DNA from: Nocardiopsis alba DSM 43377
Lineage (GTDB): Bacteria; Actinomycetota; Actinomycetes; Streptosporangiales; Streptosporangiaceae
Length of the DNA: 64,000 nt
Reading direction: 5' to 3'
NCBI RefSeq assembly: GCF_000341225.1
Contig: NZ_ANAC01000010.1
Span: 186,001-250,000, forward strand
The notes beneath the pieces were generated by a model. That model saw only the letters and a list, made by a program, of their open reading frames with translations, searched no databases and was not told where the DNA came from. A program made the translations under genes and the position numbers. Of this stretch, positions 17,036-25,137 are shown piece by piece (the first letter of the stretch is position 1; every line of letters begins with the position of its first letter).

Positions 17036-17893
17036 TCAGCCCTCCCGTTCCGCGTCGGGGTCGTCGCCTTCGACGTCCTCCTCCTCGGCGAGGATCAGGT
17101 AGAGGTTGCGTCGGGTCTCGTTCAGCAGACGCTTGGCCCGCTCCACCTGCTCCGGGGTGCCCGCCTGGGCGACCTGGGAGGCGGCCGCGGCGAGCTGGTA
17201 GGCCAGGCCGCCGATCTCCTCGTAGTACGACCGGGTGTCGGCGTAAGCGTCGGCCCCCGCCTCCCAGGGCGGGGTGAGCCCCTCTCCCTGTTCCTCCAGG
17301 TAGGCCCGGCCCTCGTCGGTGAGCCGGTAGGGGCGACGGCGCCCCTCACCCGCGACCTGCTCGATCAGGCCCTCGTCCTCCAGCTGCTGGAGCATCGGGT
17401 AGACCGAACCGGAGCTGGGGCGCCAGGCCCCGCCGCTGCGCTCGCGGCCTTCGCGGATGATCTCGTATCCGCTGCGCGGCTCCTCCGCCAGGAGCAGGAG
17501 GATGCCGGTGCGCACGTCGCCCCGTCGAGCTCGAGGGCCACCGCGCCGGCGGCCGTGTCCCCCCTCATGTCCGGGGAAACCCCCGGGACCGAAGGAACCA
17601 CCGGGGCCGAAGGGCGCGCCCGGCCCGAAGGGGCCACCGGGCCCCATGGGGCCTCCGGGTCCGAACGGTCCACCGGGGCCCCTGCCCCACGGAGGGTGCG
17701 GAGGATGCGGTGGCCGGGGCGGCTCCGGAACCTCCGCCCGGTGCTCGTGGGGGCCGTGGTGCCCGTCGATCCATGCCTCGTCCGAGGCGGTGTGGGCGTC
17801 GTGTCGGTCCCGACCCGGGATGAAGCGGTCGAAGCGTCGTTCCGAACGTCGTCCGCCCCAGGACCAGGGGCCGGGAAGTGCCATGGCTGTCAT
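17036..17893 (-). CDS. PadR-family transcriptional regulator with Gly/Pro-rich N-terminus
   Basis: A 285-residue protein. The PadR winged helix is at about residues 145-230 (RTGILLLLAEEPRSGYEIIR, SGSVYPMLQQLEDEGLI, RRPYRLTDEGRAYL). A C-terminal dimerisation helix bundle and an acidic tail follow. The N-terminal 140 residues are unusual: His/Pro-rich, then a collagen-like run of about ten GP-G/F/M repeats (residues 90-130), probably disordered. Start MTAMALPG at 17893 sits downstream of AGAGAAGAGAACGAC; an in-frame upstream extension overlaps the promoter. Two palindromes flank the promoter, so autorepression is likely. Target genes are unknown. Confidence 0.9.
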   Translation of the reverse strand: MTAMALPGPWSWGGRRSERRFDRFIPGRDRHDAHTASDEAWIDGHHGPHEHRAEVPEPPRPPHPPHPPWGRGPGGPFGPGGPMGPGGPFGPGAPFGPGGSFGPGGFPGHEGGHGRRRGGPRARRGDVRTGILLLLAEEPRSGYEIIREGRERSGGAWRPSSGSVYPMLQQLEDEGLIEQVAGEGRRRPYRLTDEGRAYLEEQGEGLTPPWEAGADAYADTRSYYEEIGGLAYQLAAAASQVAQAGTPEQVERAKRLLNETRRNLYLILAEEEDVEGDDPDAEREG

Positions 17894-17920
17894 GTCGTTC
17901 TCTTCTCTGTAGATATTCCA

Positions 17921-17978
17921 AGACAGTCGTTCACTGTCTCGATAGCTCAAAGATATATCGCTAACTATCTTCTGGCAA
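17921..17978 (-). promoter_or_regulatory. padR promoter with two operator-like palindromes
   Basis: On the minus strand: -35 TTGCCA (17978-17973), 17-bp spacer, -10 TATCTT (17955-17950). Palindrome 1, AAGATA-N10-TATCTT (17950-17971), covers the spacer and -10. Palindrome 2, AGACAGT-CGTTC-ACTGTCT (17921-17939), lies just downstream of the expected start. The block is AT-rich against its surroundings. Confidence 0.65.
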
Positions 17979-17990
17979 GAGGGCGGCACG

Positions 17991-18027
17991 AAAAAGGCCC
18001 CCGTGTGCGACACCGCACACGAGGGCC
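17991..18027 (-). terminator. Intrinsic terminator of dnaE
   Basis: A 14-bp stem with one G-T wobble and a GTGT loop, followed on the minus strand by a run of five T. It is the most canonical terminator in the window, about 30 bases past the dnaE stop. Confidence 0.9.
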
Positions 18028-18060
18028 CTGGCCGGAGCGTCCCTACCGGGACCTCGAAGG

Positions 18061-21000
18061 TCAGTAGTCGACCGAGTACGCCCCCAGCAGGCTCTTCACC
18101 TCACCGTTGAACTCCGGGGAGATCCGCACCGAGTAGCGCTCGACCGCGTAGACACGCGAACGCACCGGGTTGTCCACCCGGATCCGCACCGGGGTCTCCC
18201 CCTTGTGCGTGCTCAACACCTGACGCAGATCACCGATGAGCTCCGGGGTGAGCCGCTTCTCGTCGACGGTGAGCAGCACCGGGGGTTCGCCCTCGGTGAT
18301 GTGGGAGATGTCCAGGATCGACATCTCCGAGGCGAACATCGAGTATGTGCCGTCACGGTCGTTGAGCCGGCCCTTGACCGTGACCGCGGTGTCCTCCAGC
18401 AACGCCTCCACGTACAGCGGATACGTCTTGGGGAAGAACAGCACCTCCATGCTGGAGTCCAGGTCCTCCACCGTGGCGATCGCCCACTGGTTGCCGGCCT
18501 TGTTGGTGCGCTTGTCGACCTTGGAGATCAGCCCCGCGATCCGCACCTCCCCGCGCTCGCGGGCCAGGTCCCCGGCCATGATCTTGGCGATCGGGACGTC
18601 CCGGGAACGGGCCAGCACCCGTTCGGCGCCGGCCAGCGGGTGGCTGGACACGTACAGACCCAACATCTCGCGTTCGAAGGCGAGCTTGGTCTTGCGATCC
18701 CACTCCTCGTCGCCCCACTGGATGTCCAGCCCGATGGGGGTGGAGTCGCCGTCGTCCCCGCCCCCGAACAGGTCGAACTGACCGTGGGCCTCCTGCTTCT
18801 TGGAGCTGATCATGCCGTCCACCGCCATCTCGTGGTGGCGGTACAGCTCCCGCCGGGGCTGGCCCAGGGAGTCGAAACCGCCCGCCTTGATCAGCGATTC
18901 GATCACCCGCTTGTTACAGGCCGCCAGCTCGATCTTGGACAGGAAGTCGGTGAAGGAGGTGAACTTGCCCTTCTCGGTCCGGGTCTTGATGATCGAGTTG
19001 ACCACGTTGGCGCCCACGTTGCGGACCGCGCCCATACCGAAGCGGATGTCGGAACCGACCGGGGTGAAGCGCAGACCGGATTCGTTGACGTCGGGGGGCA
19101 GGACCTTGATGTGCTGGGCCCGGCACTCGGCCAGGTAGACCGCCATCTTGTCCTTGTCGTCACTGACCGAGGTCAACAACGCGGCCATGTAGGCCGCGGG
19201 ATAGTTGGCCTTGAGGTAGGCGGTCCAGTAGGAGACCAGCGCGTACCCGGCGGCGTGCGACTTGTTGAACGCGTAGCCTGCGAAGGGCAGCATGACGTCC
19301 CACAGGGCCTGGGTGGCCTCCTTGGAGAAGCCGCGCTCGGCCGCGCCGGGGAAGAACTTGGCCTCCTCCGCCTCCAGGGCCTCCTTCTTCTTCTTACCCA
19401 TCGCGCGACGCATCAGGTCGGCGCCGCCCAGGCTGTAACCGGCCAGCTGCTGGGCAATGGCCATGATCTGCTCCTGGTAGACGAGCAGGTGGAAGGTCTC
19501 CCCCAGGATCGGCTCCAGGGCGTCCTTGAGCTCCGGGTGGATGGGGGTGATCTCCTGGCGCCCGTTCGACCGGTCGGCGTAGTCGTTGTGGGCGTTGGCC
19601 GCCATCGGACCGGGTCGGTACAGGGACAGCACGGCCGCGATGTCACCGAACTTCTTCGGCTCCATCCGCTTGAGCAGGTTGCGCATCGCGCCACCGTCGA
19701 GCTGGAAGACGCCGAGGGTGTCGCCACGGGAGAGGAGTTCGTAGGTCTTCTTGTCGTCCAGGGGCAGCTGCCCCAGATCGATGTCGATCCCCTCGGACTC
19801 CTTGATGGACTTGACCGCGTCGTCCATGATCGTGAGGTTGCGCAGGCCCAGGAAGTCCATCTTCAGCAGACCCATGTCCTCGCACTGAGGGAAGGGGAAG
19901 CCGGTGATGATGGCGCCGTCGGTGTCGCGCTTGTGCAGCGGGATGACGTCGAGCAGGGGTTCCTTGGACAGGATCACGCCCGCCGCGTGCACACCCGTGC
20001 CCCGGGTCAGACCCTCGATACCCCGGGCGGTCTCCATGACCTTGTTCACCTGGGGGTCGTTCTCCACCAGGTTGCGCAGCTCGGTGGTCTCGCTGTAGCG
20101 CTCGTGCTCGGTGTTGAACACCGCGTCCAGCGGGATCTCCTTGCCGCCCACCGCGGCCGGGAACGCCTTGGTGATCTGGTCGCCCACCGAGTAGGGCATG
20201 CCCAGGATCCGGGTGGAGTCCTTGACCGCGGCCTTGGCCTTGATGGTGCCGAAGGTCAGGATCTGCGCGACCCGCTCCTCGCCGTACAGGCGGGTGACGT
20301 AGTCGATCATCTCCCCGCGCCGACGCTCGTCGAAGTCCAGGTCGATATCGGGCATGGTCACACGTTCGGGGTTGAGGAACCGCTCGAACAGCAGACCGTG
20401 CTCCAACGGGTCCAGGTCGGTGATGCCCAGCACGTAGGCGATCATCGAACCGGCCGCCGAACCACGCCCCGGGCCCAGCGCGATCCCCGCCTTGCGCGCG
20501 TACTGGCAGATGTCGGAGACCACCAGGAAGTACGCCGGGAACCCCATCTCGTTGATGATGCCCAGCTCGAAGTCGACGCGCTTACGGACGTCGTCGCTCA
20601 CCCCGTCCGGGTAACGCCCCTTGAGCAGCCGCTCGACCTCCTTGGCCAGCCAGGAGGACTGGGTCTCGCCCTCGGGGACGGGGAAGGTCGGCATGAGGTC
20701 GCGTTCGGCGAACACGCCCTCGTAGGCGTCGGGTTCGATGCGTTCGGCGATCAGCAGGGTGTTCCTGCACCCCTGAGCCCACTCGTCGAAGTTCAGGATC
20801 CCGCGCATCTCGTCCGGCGTCTTGAGGTAGTAGCCCGAGCCGTTGAACCGGAACCGGGTCGGATCGTCCAGGTTCTTGCCGACCCCGACCGCCAGGAGGG
20901 CGTCGTGCGCCGAGGCCTGCGACTCGTACACGTAGTGCGAGTCGTTGGTCACCAACGGCGGGATGTCCAGCGCCCGCCCCACCTTGAGCAGACCGTCGCG

Positions 21001-21621
21001 GACCTCCTTCTCGATGGAGACCCCGTGGTCCATCAGCTCCAGGAACACGTTCTCCTTGCCGAAGATGTCCTGCAGCTTCGCGGCGTAGTCGATGGCCTCC
21101 TTCTCCTGGCCCAGCCGCAACCGGGTCTGCACACCCCCCGAGGGGCAGCCCGTGGAGACGATGATGCCCTCGCTGTTCTCCGCCATCAGGTCCAGGTCCA
21201 TCCGGGGCTTCATGTAGTAGCCCTCGATGGAGGCCAGGGACGACATCTTGAACAGGTTGCGCAGACCCGTCTCGTTCTGCGCCAACATCGTCATGTGCAG
21301 GTAGCGGCCGCCACCGGAGATGTCCTTGCCGCCCTCGGCCGAGGCGTCGTCCGACCCGCTGGCCCGCCCCCAGAACACCCGCTTCTTGTGGAACCGGGAC
21401 TCGGGGGCCACGTAGGCCTCGATCCCGATGATCGGCTTGACCCCCGAGCCCTTGGACTGCTGGTAGAACTCGTAGGCGCCGAACATGTTGCCGTGGTCGG
21501 TCATGGCCACCGCCGGCATCTCCAACCGCGCGGCCTCGGAGAACAGGGGCTTCAACTTCGCCGCCCCGTCCAGCATCGAGTACTCGGTATGGACGTGCAG
21601 ATGAGCGAAGGAGTCGGCCAT
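18061..21621 (-). CDS. dnaE: DNA polymerase III alpha subunit DnaE
   Basis: The 1186-residue replicative polymerase, DnaE1 type. An N-terminal PHP domain begins FAHLHVHTEYSMLDG with metal-site-like His residues. The catalytic aspartates are in PDIDLDF (D425, D427, D429) after GPGRGSAAGS. It has the C-terminal helix-hairpin-helix (KRVIESLIKAGGFDSLG) and an OB fold (VRIAGLISKVDKRTNKAGN). Length matches actinobacterial DnaE1. The ATG at 21621 follows GGGAGCACTCCACCC. It stands alone between the padR region and a divergent secreted hydrolase gene. Confidence 0.98.
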   Translation of the reverse strand: MADSFAHLHVHTEYSMLDGAAKLKPLFSEAARLEMPAVAMTDHGNMFGAYEFYQQSKGSGVKPIIGIEAYVAPESRFHKKRVFWGRASGSDDASAEGGKDISGGGRYLHMTMLAQNETGLRNLFKMSSLASIEGYYMKPRMDLDLMAENSEGIIVSTGCPSGGVQTRLRLGQEKEAIDYAAKLQDIFGKENVFLELMDHGVSIEKEVRDGLLKVGRALDIPPLVTNDSHYVYESQASAHDALLAVGVGKNLDDPTRFRFNGSGYYLKTPDEMRGILNFDEWAQGCRNTLLIAERIEPDAYEGVFAERDLMPTFPVPEGETQSSWLAKEVERLLKGRYPDGVSDDVRKRVDFELGIINEMGFPAYFLVVSDICQYARKAGIALGPGRGSAAGSMIAYVLGITDLDPLEHGLLFERFLNPERVTMPDIDLDFDERRRGEMIDYVTRLYGEERVAQILTFGTIKAKAAVKDSTRILGMPYSVGDQITKAFPAAVGGKEIPLDAVFNTEHERYSETTELRNLVENDPQVNKVMETARGIEGLTRGTGVHAAGVILSKEPLLDVIPLHKRDTDGAIITGFPFPQCEDMGLLKMDFLGLRNLTIMDDAVKSIKESEGIDIDLGQLPLDDKKTYELLSRGDTLGVFQLDGGAMRNLLKRMEPKKFGDIAAVLSLYRPGPMAANAHNDYADRSNGRQEITPIHPELKDALEPILGETFHLLVYQEQIMAIAQQLAGYSLGGADLMRRAMGKKKKEALEAEEAKFFPGAAERGFSKEATQALWDVMLPFAGYAFNKSHAAGYALVSYWTAYLKANYPAAYMAALLTSVSDDKDKMAVYLAECRAQHIKVLPPDVNESGLRFTPVGSDIRFGMGAVRNVGANVVNSIIKTRTEKGKFTSFTDFLSKIELAACNKRVIESLIKAGGFDSLGQPRRELYRHHEMAVDGMISSKKQEAHGQFDLFGGGDDGDSTPIGLDIQWGDEEWDRKTKLAFEREMLGLYVSSHPLAGAERVLARSRDVPIAKIMAGDLARERGEVRIAGLISKVDKRTNKAGNQWAIATVEDLDSSMEVLFFPKTYPLYVEALLEDTAVTVKGRLNDRDGTYSMFASEMSILDISHITEGEPPVLLTVDEKRLTPELIGDLRQVLSTHKGETPVRIRVDNPVRSRVYAVERYSVRISPEFNGEVKSLLGAYSVDY

Positions 21622-21917
21622 GGGTGGAGTGCTCCCGGAAAGACTTGTAGGACGGATGGTGTCCCACGAGCCTACGACTTTCCCATGACGTTCGCGGCCG
21701 CCTGTGGACGAACGGGCCCCTTCCGGAGGACGTGATGTTCCCCCGGCCCGCGGGTCGTGGGCGTGGGAGCGACTCCACGCCGTCCGGCAGGGGCCCGGGT
21801 TCCTCTTCGACGTCCGGAGACCACCTCCACGTCACCGACGCTTCCCACCGAGCTGCTAATCTCCCGCCGGTCGCGTCGCGACCATCATCGTGAGATCGCC
21901 CTTCCGAGAGGATCCCC

Positions 21918-23180
21918 GTGTCCGTCAGAACCCGTCGAGTGGCCTCCACCGCCACTCTCGTTCTCGCCGCCTCCGCCCTGGTGGCCTCCCCCGTGCCGGC
22001 CTCGGCCTCCTCGTCCGTGCCCGAGCCTCCGGGAGAGCGCGAGGTACGTTTCGCCACCTTCAACACCGCCCTGGAGCGCCCGGAGGAGGGCATGCTGGCG
22101 GAGGAGCTGGCCACGCCCGACAGCGAGCAGGCCCGCAACATCGCCGAGATCATCCAGCACGTCCGTCCCGACGTGCTGCTGGTGAACGAGTTCGACCACG
22201 ACGACGAGGGCCGGGGACTGAGTCTCTTCCAGGACAACTACCTGTCCGTGGGGCAGAACGGGGCCGACCCGATCGACTACCCGTACGTGTACAGCGCGCC
22301 GGTCAACACGGGCGTGGCCTCGGGGGTCGACCTGAACGGCGATGGAGCCGTCGTGACCGAGCCGGGGAGCCCCGAGTACGCGGAGGACGCCTTCGGGTAC
22401 GGGCTCTTCCCCGGCCAGTACGGGATGGCCGTGCTCTCGAAGTACCCGATCGTCACCGACGAGGTGCGCACCTTCCAGACCTTCCGCTGGGCCGACATGC
22501 CGGACGCGCTGCTGCCCACCGACCCCGAGACCGGCGAGTCGTACTACTCGGAGGAGGCCCTGGAGGTCCTGCGGCTGTCCTCCAAGAGCCACTGGGACGT
22601 GCCCATCGACACCGGGCGCGGTCGGCCGGTGCACCTGTTGGCCTCCCACCCCACTCCCCCGACCTTCGACGGTCCCGAGAAGCGCAACGTGGCCCGCAAC
22701 CACGACGAGATCCGTTTCTGGGCCGACTACGTCACCCGACGCGACAGCGGTTACATCTACGACGACGAGGGGGTGCGCGGTGGGCTCGCCCCCGGGGCGC
22801 CCTTCGTGATCGCCGGCGACCTCAACGCCGATCCCAACGACGGCGATGGGCACCCCGAGGCCGTCACCCGACTGCTGGACCACCGGTCCGTGGTGGACGT
22901 CCGGCCCTCCAGCCAGGGCGGCCGAGGGGCGGCGCAGCGTCAGGGCGGCGCCAACGAGGACCACGTCGGTGACCCCGAACTGGACAGCGCGGACTTCAAC
23001 GACGAGCCGGGCCCGGGCAATCTGCGGGTGGACTACGTGCTGCCCTCCCGTTCGCTCCCCGCCCGGGGTTCGGGGGTGTTCTGGCCGACCGTTGACGACC
23101 CGCTGTTCCGTCTGACCGGCGACTACCCCTTCCCCAGCTCCGACCACCGTCTGGTCTGGGTCGACGTGGCACGTCCCTAG
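21918..23180 (+). CDS. Secreted endonuclease/exonuclease/phosphatase-family protein
   Basis: A 420-residue exported protein. The signal peptide is residues 1-30 (RTRRVASTATLVLAASALVA, cleavage near ASA). The DNase-I-like fold shows in RFATFNTALERP, DVLLVNEFDHDD (metal Glu), HLLASHPTPP, FVIAGDLNADPNDGD (Asn/Asp pair) and the terminal SDHRLVWVDV (catalytic Asp-His). It could be an extracellular nuclease, phosphodiesterase or phosphatase; substrate unknown. Start is GTG at 21918 after GAGAGGATCCCC. Its stop codon overlaps, tail to tail, the stop of the chorismate mutase gene in a shared CTAG. The 296 bases between it and dnaE hold no gene I can support. Confidence 0.88.
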   Translation: MSVRTRRVASTATLVLAASALVASPVPASASSSVPEPPGEREVRFATFNTALERPEEGMLAEELATPDSEQARNIAEIIQHVRPDVLLVNEFDHDDEGRGLSLFQDNYLSVGQNGADPIDYPYVYSAPVNTGVASGVDLNGDGAVVTEPGSPEYAEDAFGYGLFPGQYGMAVLSKYPIVTDEVRTFQTFRWADMPDALLPTDPETGESYYSEEALEVLRLSSKSHWDVPIDTGRGRPVHLLASHPTPPTFDGPEKRNVARNHDEIRFWADYVTRRDSGYIYDDEGVRGGLAPGAPFVIAGDLNADPNDGDGHPEAVTRLLDHRSVVDVRPSSQGGRGAAQRQGGANEDHVGDPELDSADFNDEPGPGNLRVDYVLPSRSLPARGSGVFWPTVDDPLFRLTGDYPFPSSDHRLVWVDVARP

Positions 23181-23551
23181 GGACGTGCCCCCGGTCGGCC
23201 GGTGCGCGGGCCGGGGCCGCTCGTTCCGGACCGGGGTCGGTCTCGGCCGGCCGCCTCCTCTTGGGCGACGGCCAGGCCGGCGCCGATGACGCTGTCCATG
23301 ATGGCGGCCAGGTGTTCGGCCCCCAGGCGGGGCGCCCGCTCGGCCATGCGCTCGACGAGTTCGCGCTCACGCGTCATGTCGCGTCCGGCGAAGTAGCCCA
23401 CCGGCTTGAGCCGCTGGACCTGGGCCGCGACCAGAGCCCGACGTTCGAGGAGCTCGGCGAGCTCGGCGTCCATGAGGTCGATGCGGCCGCGCAGGTCGCG
23501 GATGCGCTCGTCGACGTTCTCCGTACCGGTGGCGTTGTGACGGTCGTGCAC
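23177..23551 (-). CDS. Chorismate mutase, AroQ type
   Basis: A 124-residue protein with the AroQ helical domain at residues 12-95: IRDLRGRIDLMDAELAELLERRALVAAQVQRLK, then RERELVERMAERAP. It rearranges chorismate to prephenate for Phe and Tyr. The Arg and Lys of the first helix and the mid-helix Arg are in place. The tail after residue 98 is disordered and Gly/Pro/Arg-rich. Start is GTG at 23551 with AAAGGG 5 bases upstream. A leader peptide with Phe codons and an intrinsic terminator precede it on the same strand, suggesting Phe-responsive attenuation. Confidence 0.85.
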   Translation of the reverse strand: MHDRHNATGTENVDERIRDLRGRIDLMDAELAELLERRALVAAQVQRLKPVGYFAGRDMTRERELVERMAERAPRLGAEHLAAIMDSVIGAGLAVAQEEAAGRDRPRSGTSGPGPRTGRPGARP

Positions 23552-23640
23552 GATGTCCCTTTCCGGGGGTGGTTGCGTACGCGGATGCGGCGCGACCGTA
23601 CGTCCCGGCGGGAAACGTGTTCGGGGCGTCGGCCGCCCGA

Positions 23641-23679
23641 AAAGACGAAGGAGCACCGGGCGTGTGCCCGAATGCTCCG
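23641..23679 (-). terminator. Attenuator-type intrinsic terminator before chorismate mutase
   Basis: On the minus strand GGAGCA...TGCTCC (23679-23674 with 23656-23651) plus an inner GGGC/GCCC stem, then TTCGTCTTTT. It lies 24 bases after the leader-peptide stop and about 90 bases before the GTG. Confidence 0.7.
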
Positions 23680-23702
23680 ATAGCCGACGTTCCCGTTCTC
23701 GC

Positions 23703-23762
23703 TCAGGTGTGAGCGGCCGACGGGTCCGTCGGCGGCCTAAACACGAAAGCGCGGTGGGTCAT
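23703..23762 (-). CDS. Putative leader peptide of the chorismate mutase attenuator
   Basis: A 19-codon frame, MTHRAFVFRPPTDPSAAHT, with Phe at codons 6 and 8. Its ATG is 7 bases after a -10-like TAGCAT (minus 23775-23770), so it would be read leaderless. Bases 23733-23716 of the frame form a GCCGACGG/CCGTCGGC hairpin, and the stop codon lies in a second small hairpin (CGCTCA-CACC-TGAGCG). The heptamer GCCGACG or its complement recurs at 23690-23684 and 23632-23626 around the terminator, allowing alternative pairings. Only two Phe codons, so the sensing claim is tentative. Confidence 0.5.
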   Translation of the reverse strand: MTHRAFVFRPPTDPSAAHT

Positions 23763-23769
23763 GGGTGCG

Positions 23770-23775
23770 ATGCTA
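23770..23775 (-). promoter_or_regulatory. Candidate -10 of the chorismate mutase leader
   Basis: TAGCAT on the minus strand, 7 bases before the leader ATG at 23762. No good -35. Confidence 0.35.
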
Positions 23776-23787
23776 CTACAACGGTGA

Positions 23788-23816
23788 GAGGCCGTGCCCG
23801 GGGCGGACACGGCCTC
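23788..23816 (-). terminator. Terminator of the thioesterase gene
   Basis: A 9-bp perfect stem GAGGCCGTG (23788-23796) with CACGGCCTC (23808-23816), 17 bases past the stop of the 23833-24492 gene. It shows that the downstream hairpin at 23641-23679 is not simply that gene's terminator. Confidence 0.7.
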
Positions 23817-23832
23817 GACGTACGGGGTGCCC

Positions 23833-24492
23833 CTATTCGGGGACCTCGACCCGGATCATGAGCGCCTTGCCCTCGGCGGTGACCTGGCCGTGGGCGCGGA
23901 TGCGACCGGCGACGTAGACCTTGCGGCCCTCGGTCCGCTCCACCCAGGAGGTGATCTCCAACGGGGTGAACAGCGGGGTGGGGCGACGGTAGTCGATCTC
24001 CAGTCTGGCGGTCAGTCCGGGGCTGGTCTCCACCGAGGAGACACTGCCGACGGCCTGGTCGAGCATGGCCGCGATCCACCCGCCGTGGACCAGGCCGGGA
24101 GGCCCCTGGTAGATGGTGTTGAGGGTGACCTCGGCCCGCATCCCCTCGGGGGTGCGCATGAGGGCGAGTCGAGGCGCGGCCGGGTTGGTGTCGCCGGCGA
24201 CGATGTTGGTGATGGTGCCGATCTCGGTGGTGCCGTCGCCGAGGTCGCGGGTGACCATGGTGCCCACCTGGCGGCGGTCGACGTCGAGGCGGTCGGTGAG
24301 CCCTCGGACGGTGGCGGCGGCCTCGGCCAGGGTCTCGGTGTCGGCCCGGGTGTTGCCGACGGCGTCGATGAGGTCGTGGACGCTGGAGACCAGGGAGTGC
24401 AGCTCGGCGGGGAGGGAACCGCCCTCGACCAGGGGAAGGCCGAAGGCCCGGGGGTCGGGCGTCTCGGTGGTCGGTTGCGTGTTGACCGTCAT
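23833..24492 (-). CDS. PaaI-type hotdog thioesterase
   Basis: A 219-residue protein. The C-terminal hotdog fold (about residues 100-219) carries NTIYQGPPGLVHGGWIAAML, the HGG and Asp of PaaI thioesterases, and LEIDYRRPTPLFTPLEITSW. The N-terminal 90 residues are helical and not assigned; homologs in actinomycetes share this layout. It probably hydrolyses acyl-CoA thioesters. The ATG at 24492 (MTVNTQ) has GAGGAACAC before it; a longer frame to 24615 is not supported. Confidence 0.88.
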   Translation of the reverse strand: MTVNTQPTTETPDPRAFGLPLVEGGSLPAELHSLVSSVHDLIDAVGNTRADTETLAEAAATVRGLTDRLDVDRRQVGTMVTRDLGDGTTEIGTITNIVAGDTNPAAPRLALMRTPEGMRAEVTLNTIYQGPPGLVHGGWIAAMLDQAVGSVSSVETSPGLTARLEIDYRRPTPLFTPLEITSWVERTEGRKVYVAGRIRAHGQVTAEGKALMIRVEVPE

Positions 24493-24653
24493 GTGTTCCT
24501 CGTCGGGTCGGGATTCGTCGTCGCCGGCCCGTACCGTGGTCCGGCCCACGTCAAAACCGAATCGTACTCGGTCGTATTCCGGTGGACGCGAGAGGCGATA
24601 TGCGCCCCCCGTCACACATCACGGAGACGGGGGACACATTCGGGAGGATCCGC

Positions 24654-25091
24654 TCAGGTCAGAGCGTGTTCCATGTGCCGGTGCGGGATGTTCGCGTCGA
24701 GGAACTCCTCACCGTGGGCGGTGTACCCCAGCCGCTCGTAGAAGCCCAGCGCGTGGGTCTGCGCGTGCAGCTCCACCCGCTCCAGCCCCAGCTCACGCCC
24801 CAGGTCCTCGGCGGCGCGCACCAGCGCCGCTCCGATCCCGCGACCCCGCCCCTCGGGCAGCACCGCCATGCGCCCCAGGAGCCCCACGCCCCCGCCCTGG
24901 TCCACCAGGCGGACCGTACCGACCGGGACCCCCTCGTCCAAGGCCAGGAGGAAGGCGGCGGTGGCGTCGCGCTCGTCCCACTCCTCATCGATGGGCACCT
25001 TCTGCTCGGCGACGAACACCGCTCCCCGGATGACGAAGACGGCCGCGCGGTCCTTCTCGTCGTGGACACGGCGGATCTGTGGCTTGCTCAT
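24654..25091 (-). CDS. GNAT-family acetyltransferase
   Basis: A 145-residue single GNAT domain. The acetyl-CoA pyrophosphate loop is in LLGRMAVLPEGRGRGIGAAL, followed by ELHAQTHALGFYERLGYTAHGEEFLD and an IPHRHMEHAL end, resembling ElaA/YjcF-like members. AVFVAEQKVPIDEEWDERD is also typical of that subgroup. Substrate unknown. The ATG at 25091 is 6 bases from a -10-like TAGTCT (minus 25103-25098), so the message is probably leaderless. Divergent from the AraC gene 46 bases away. Confidence 0.9.
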   Translation of the reverse strand: MSKPQIRRVHDEKDRAAVFVIRGAVFVAEQKVPIDEEWDERDATAAFLLALDEGVPVGTVRLVDQGGGVGLLGRMAVLPEGRGRGIGAALVRAAEDLGRELGLERVELHAQTHALGFYERLGYTAHGEEFLDANIPHRHMEHALT

Positions 25092-25097
25092 CAGCGC

Positions 25098-25131
25098 AGA
25101 CTAACGGACACCTTCGCTCCGCCTCTAACCT
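25098..25131. promoter_or_regulatory. Back-to-back promoters, GNAT / AraC
   Basis: Minus-strand TAGTCT (25103-25098) serves the GNAT gene and plus-strand TAACCT (25126-25131) serves the AraC gene, each exactly 6 bases from its ATG. The two -10s are 22 bp apart, so their -35 zones overlap and the promoters must compete. Confidence 0.55.
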
Positions 25132-25137
25132 GGGTGT

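Noticed and set aside
18205-21735. 1176-codon open frame on the plus strand, antisense to dnaE
   Set aside because: A shadow of high-GC third-position bias. Its translation is Val/Gly/Asp/His/Gln-rich without domain patterns, and dnaE on the other strand is unmistakable.
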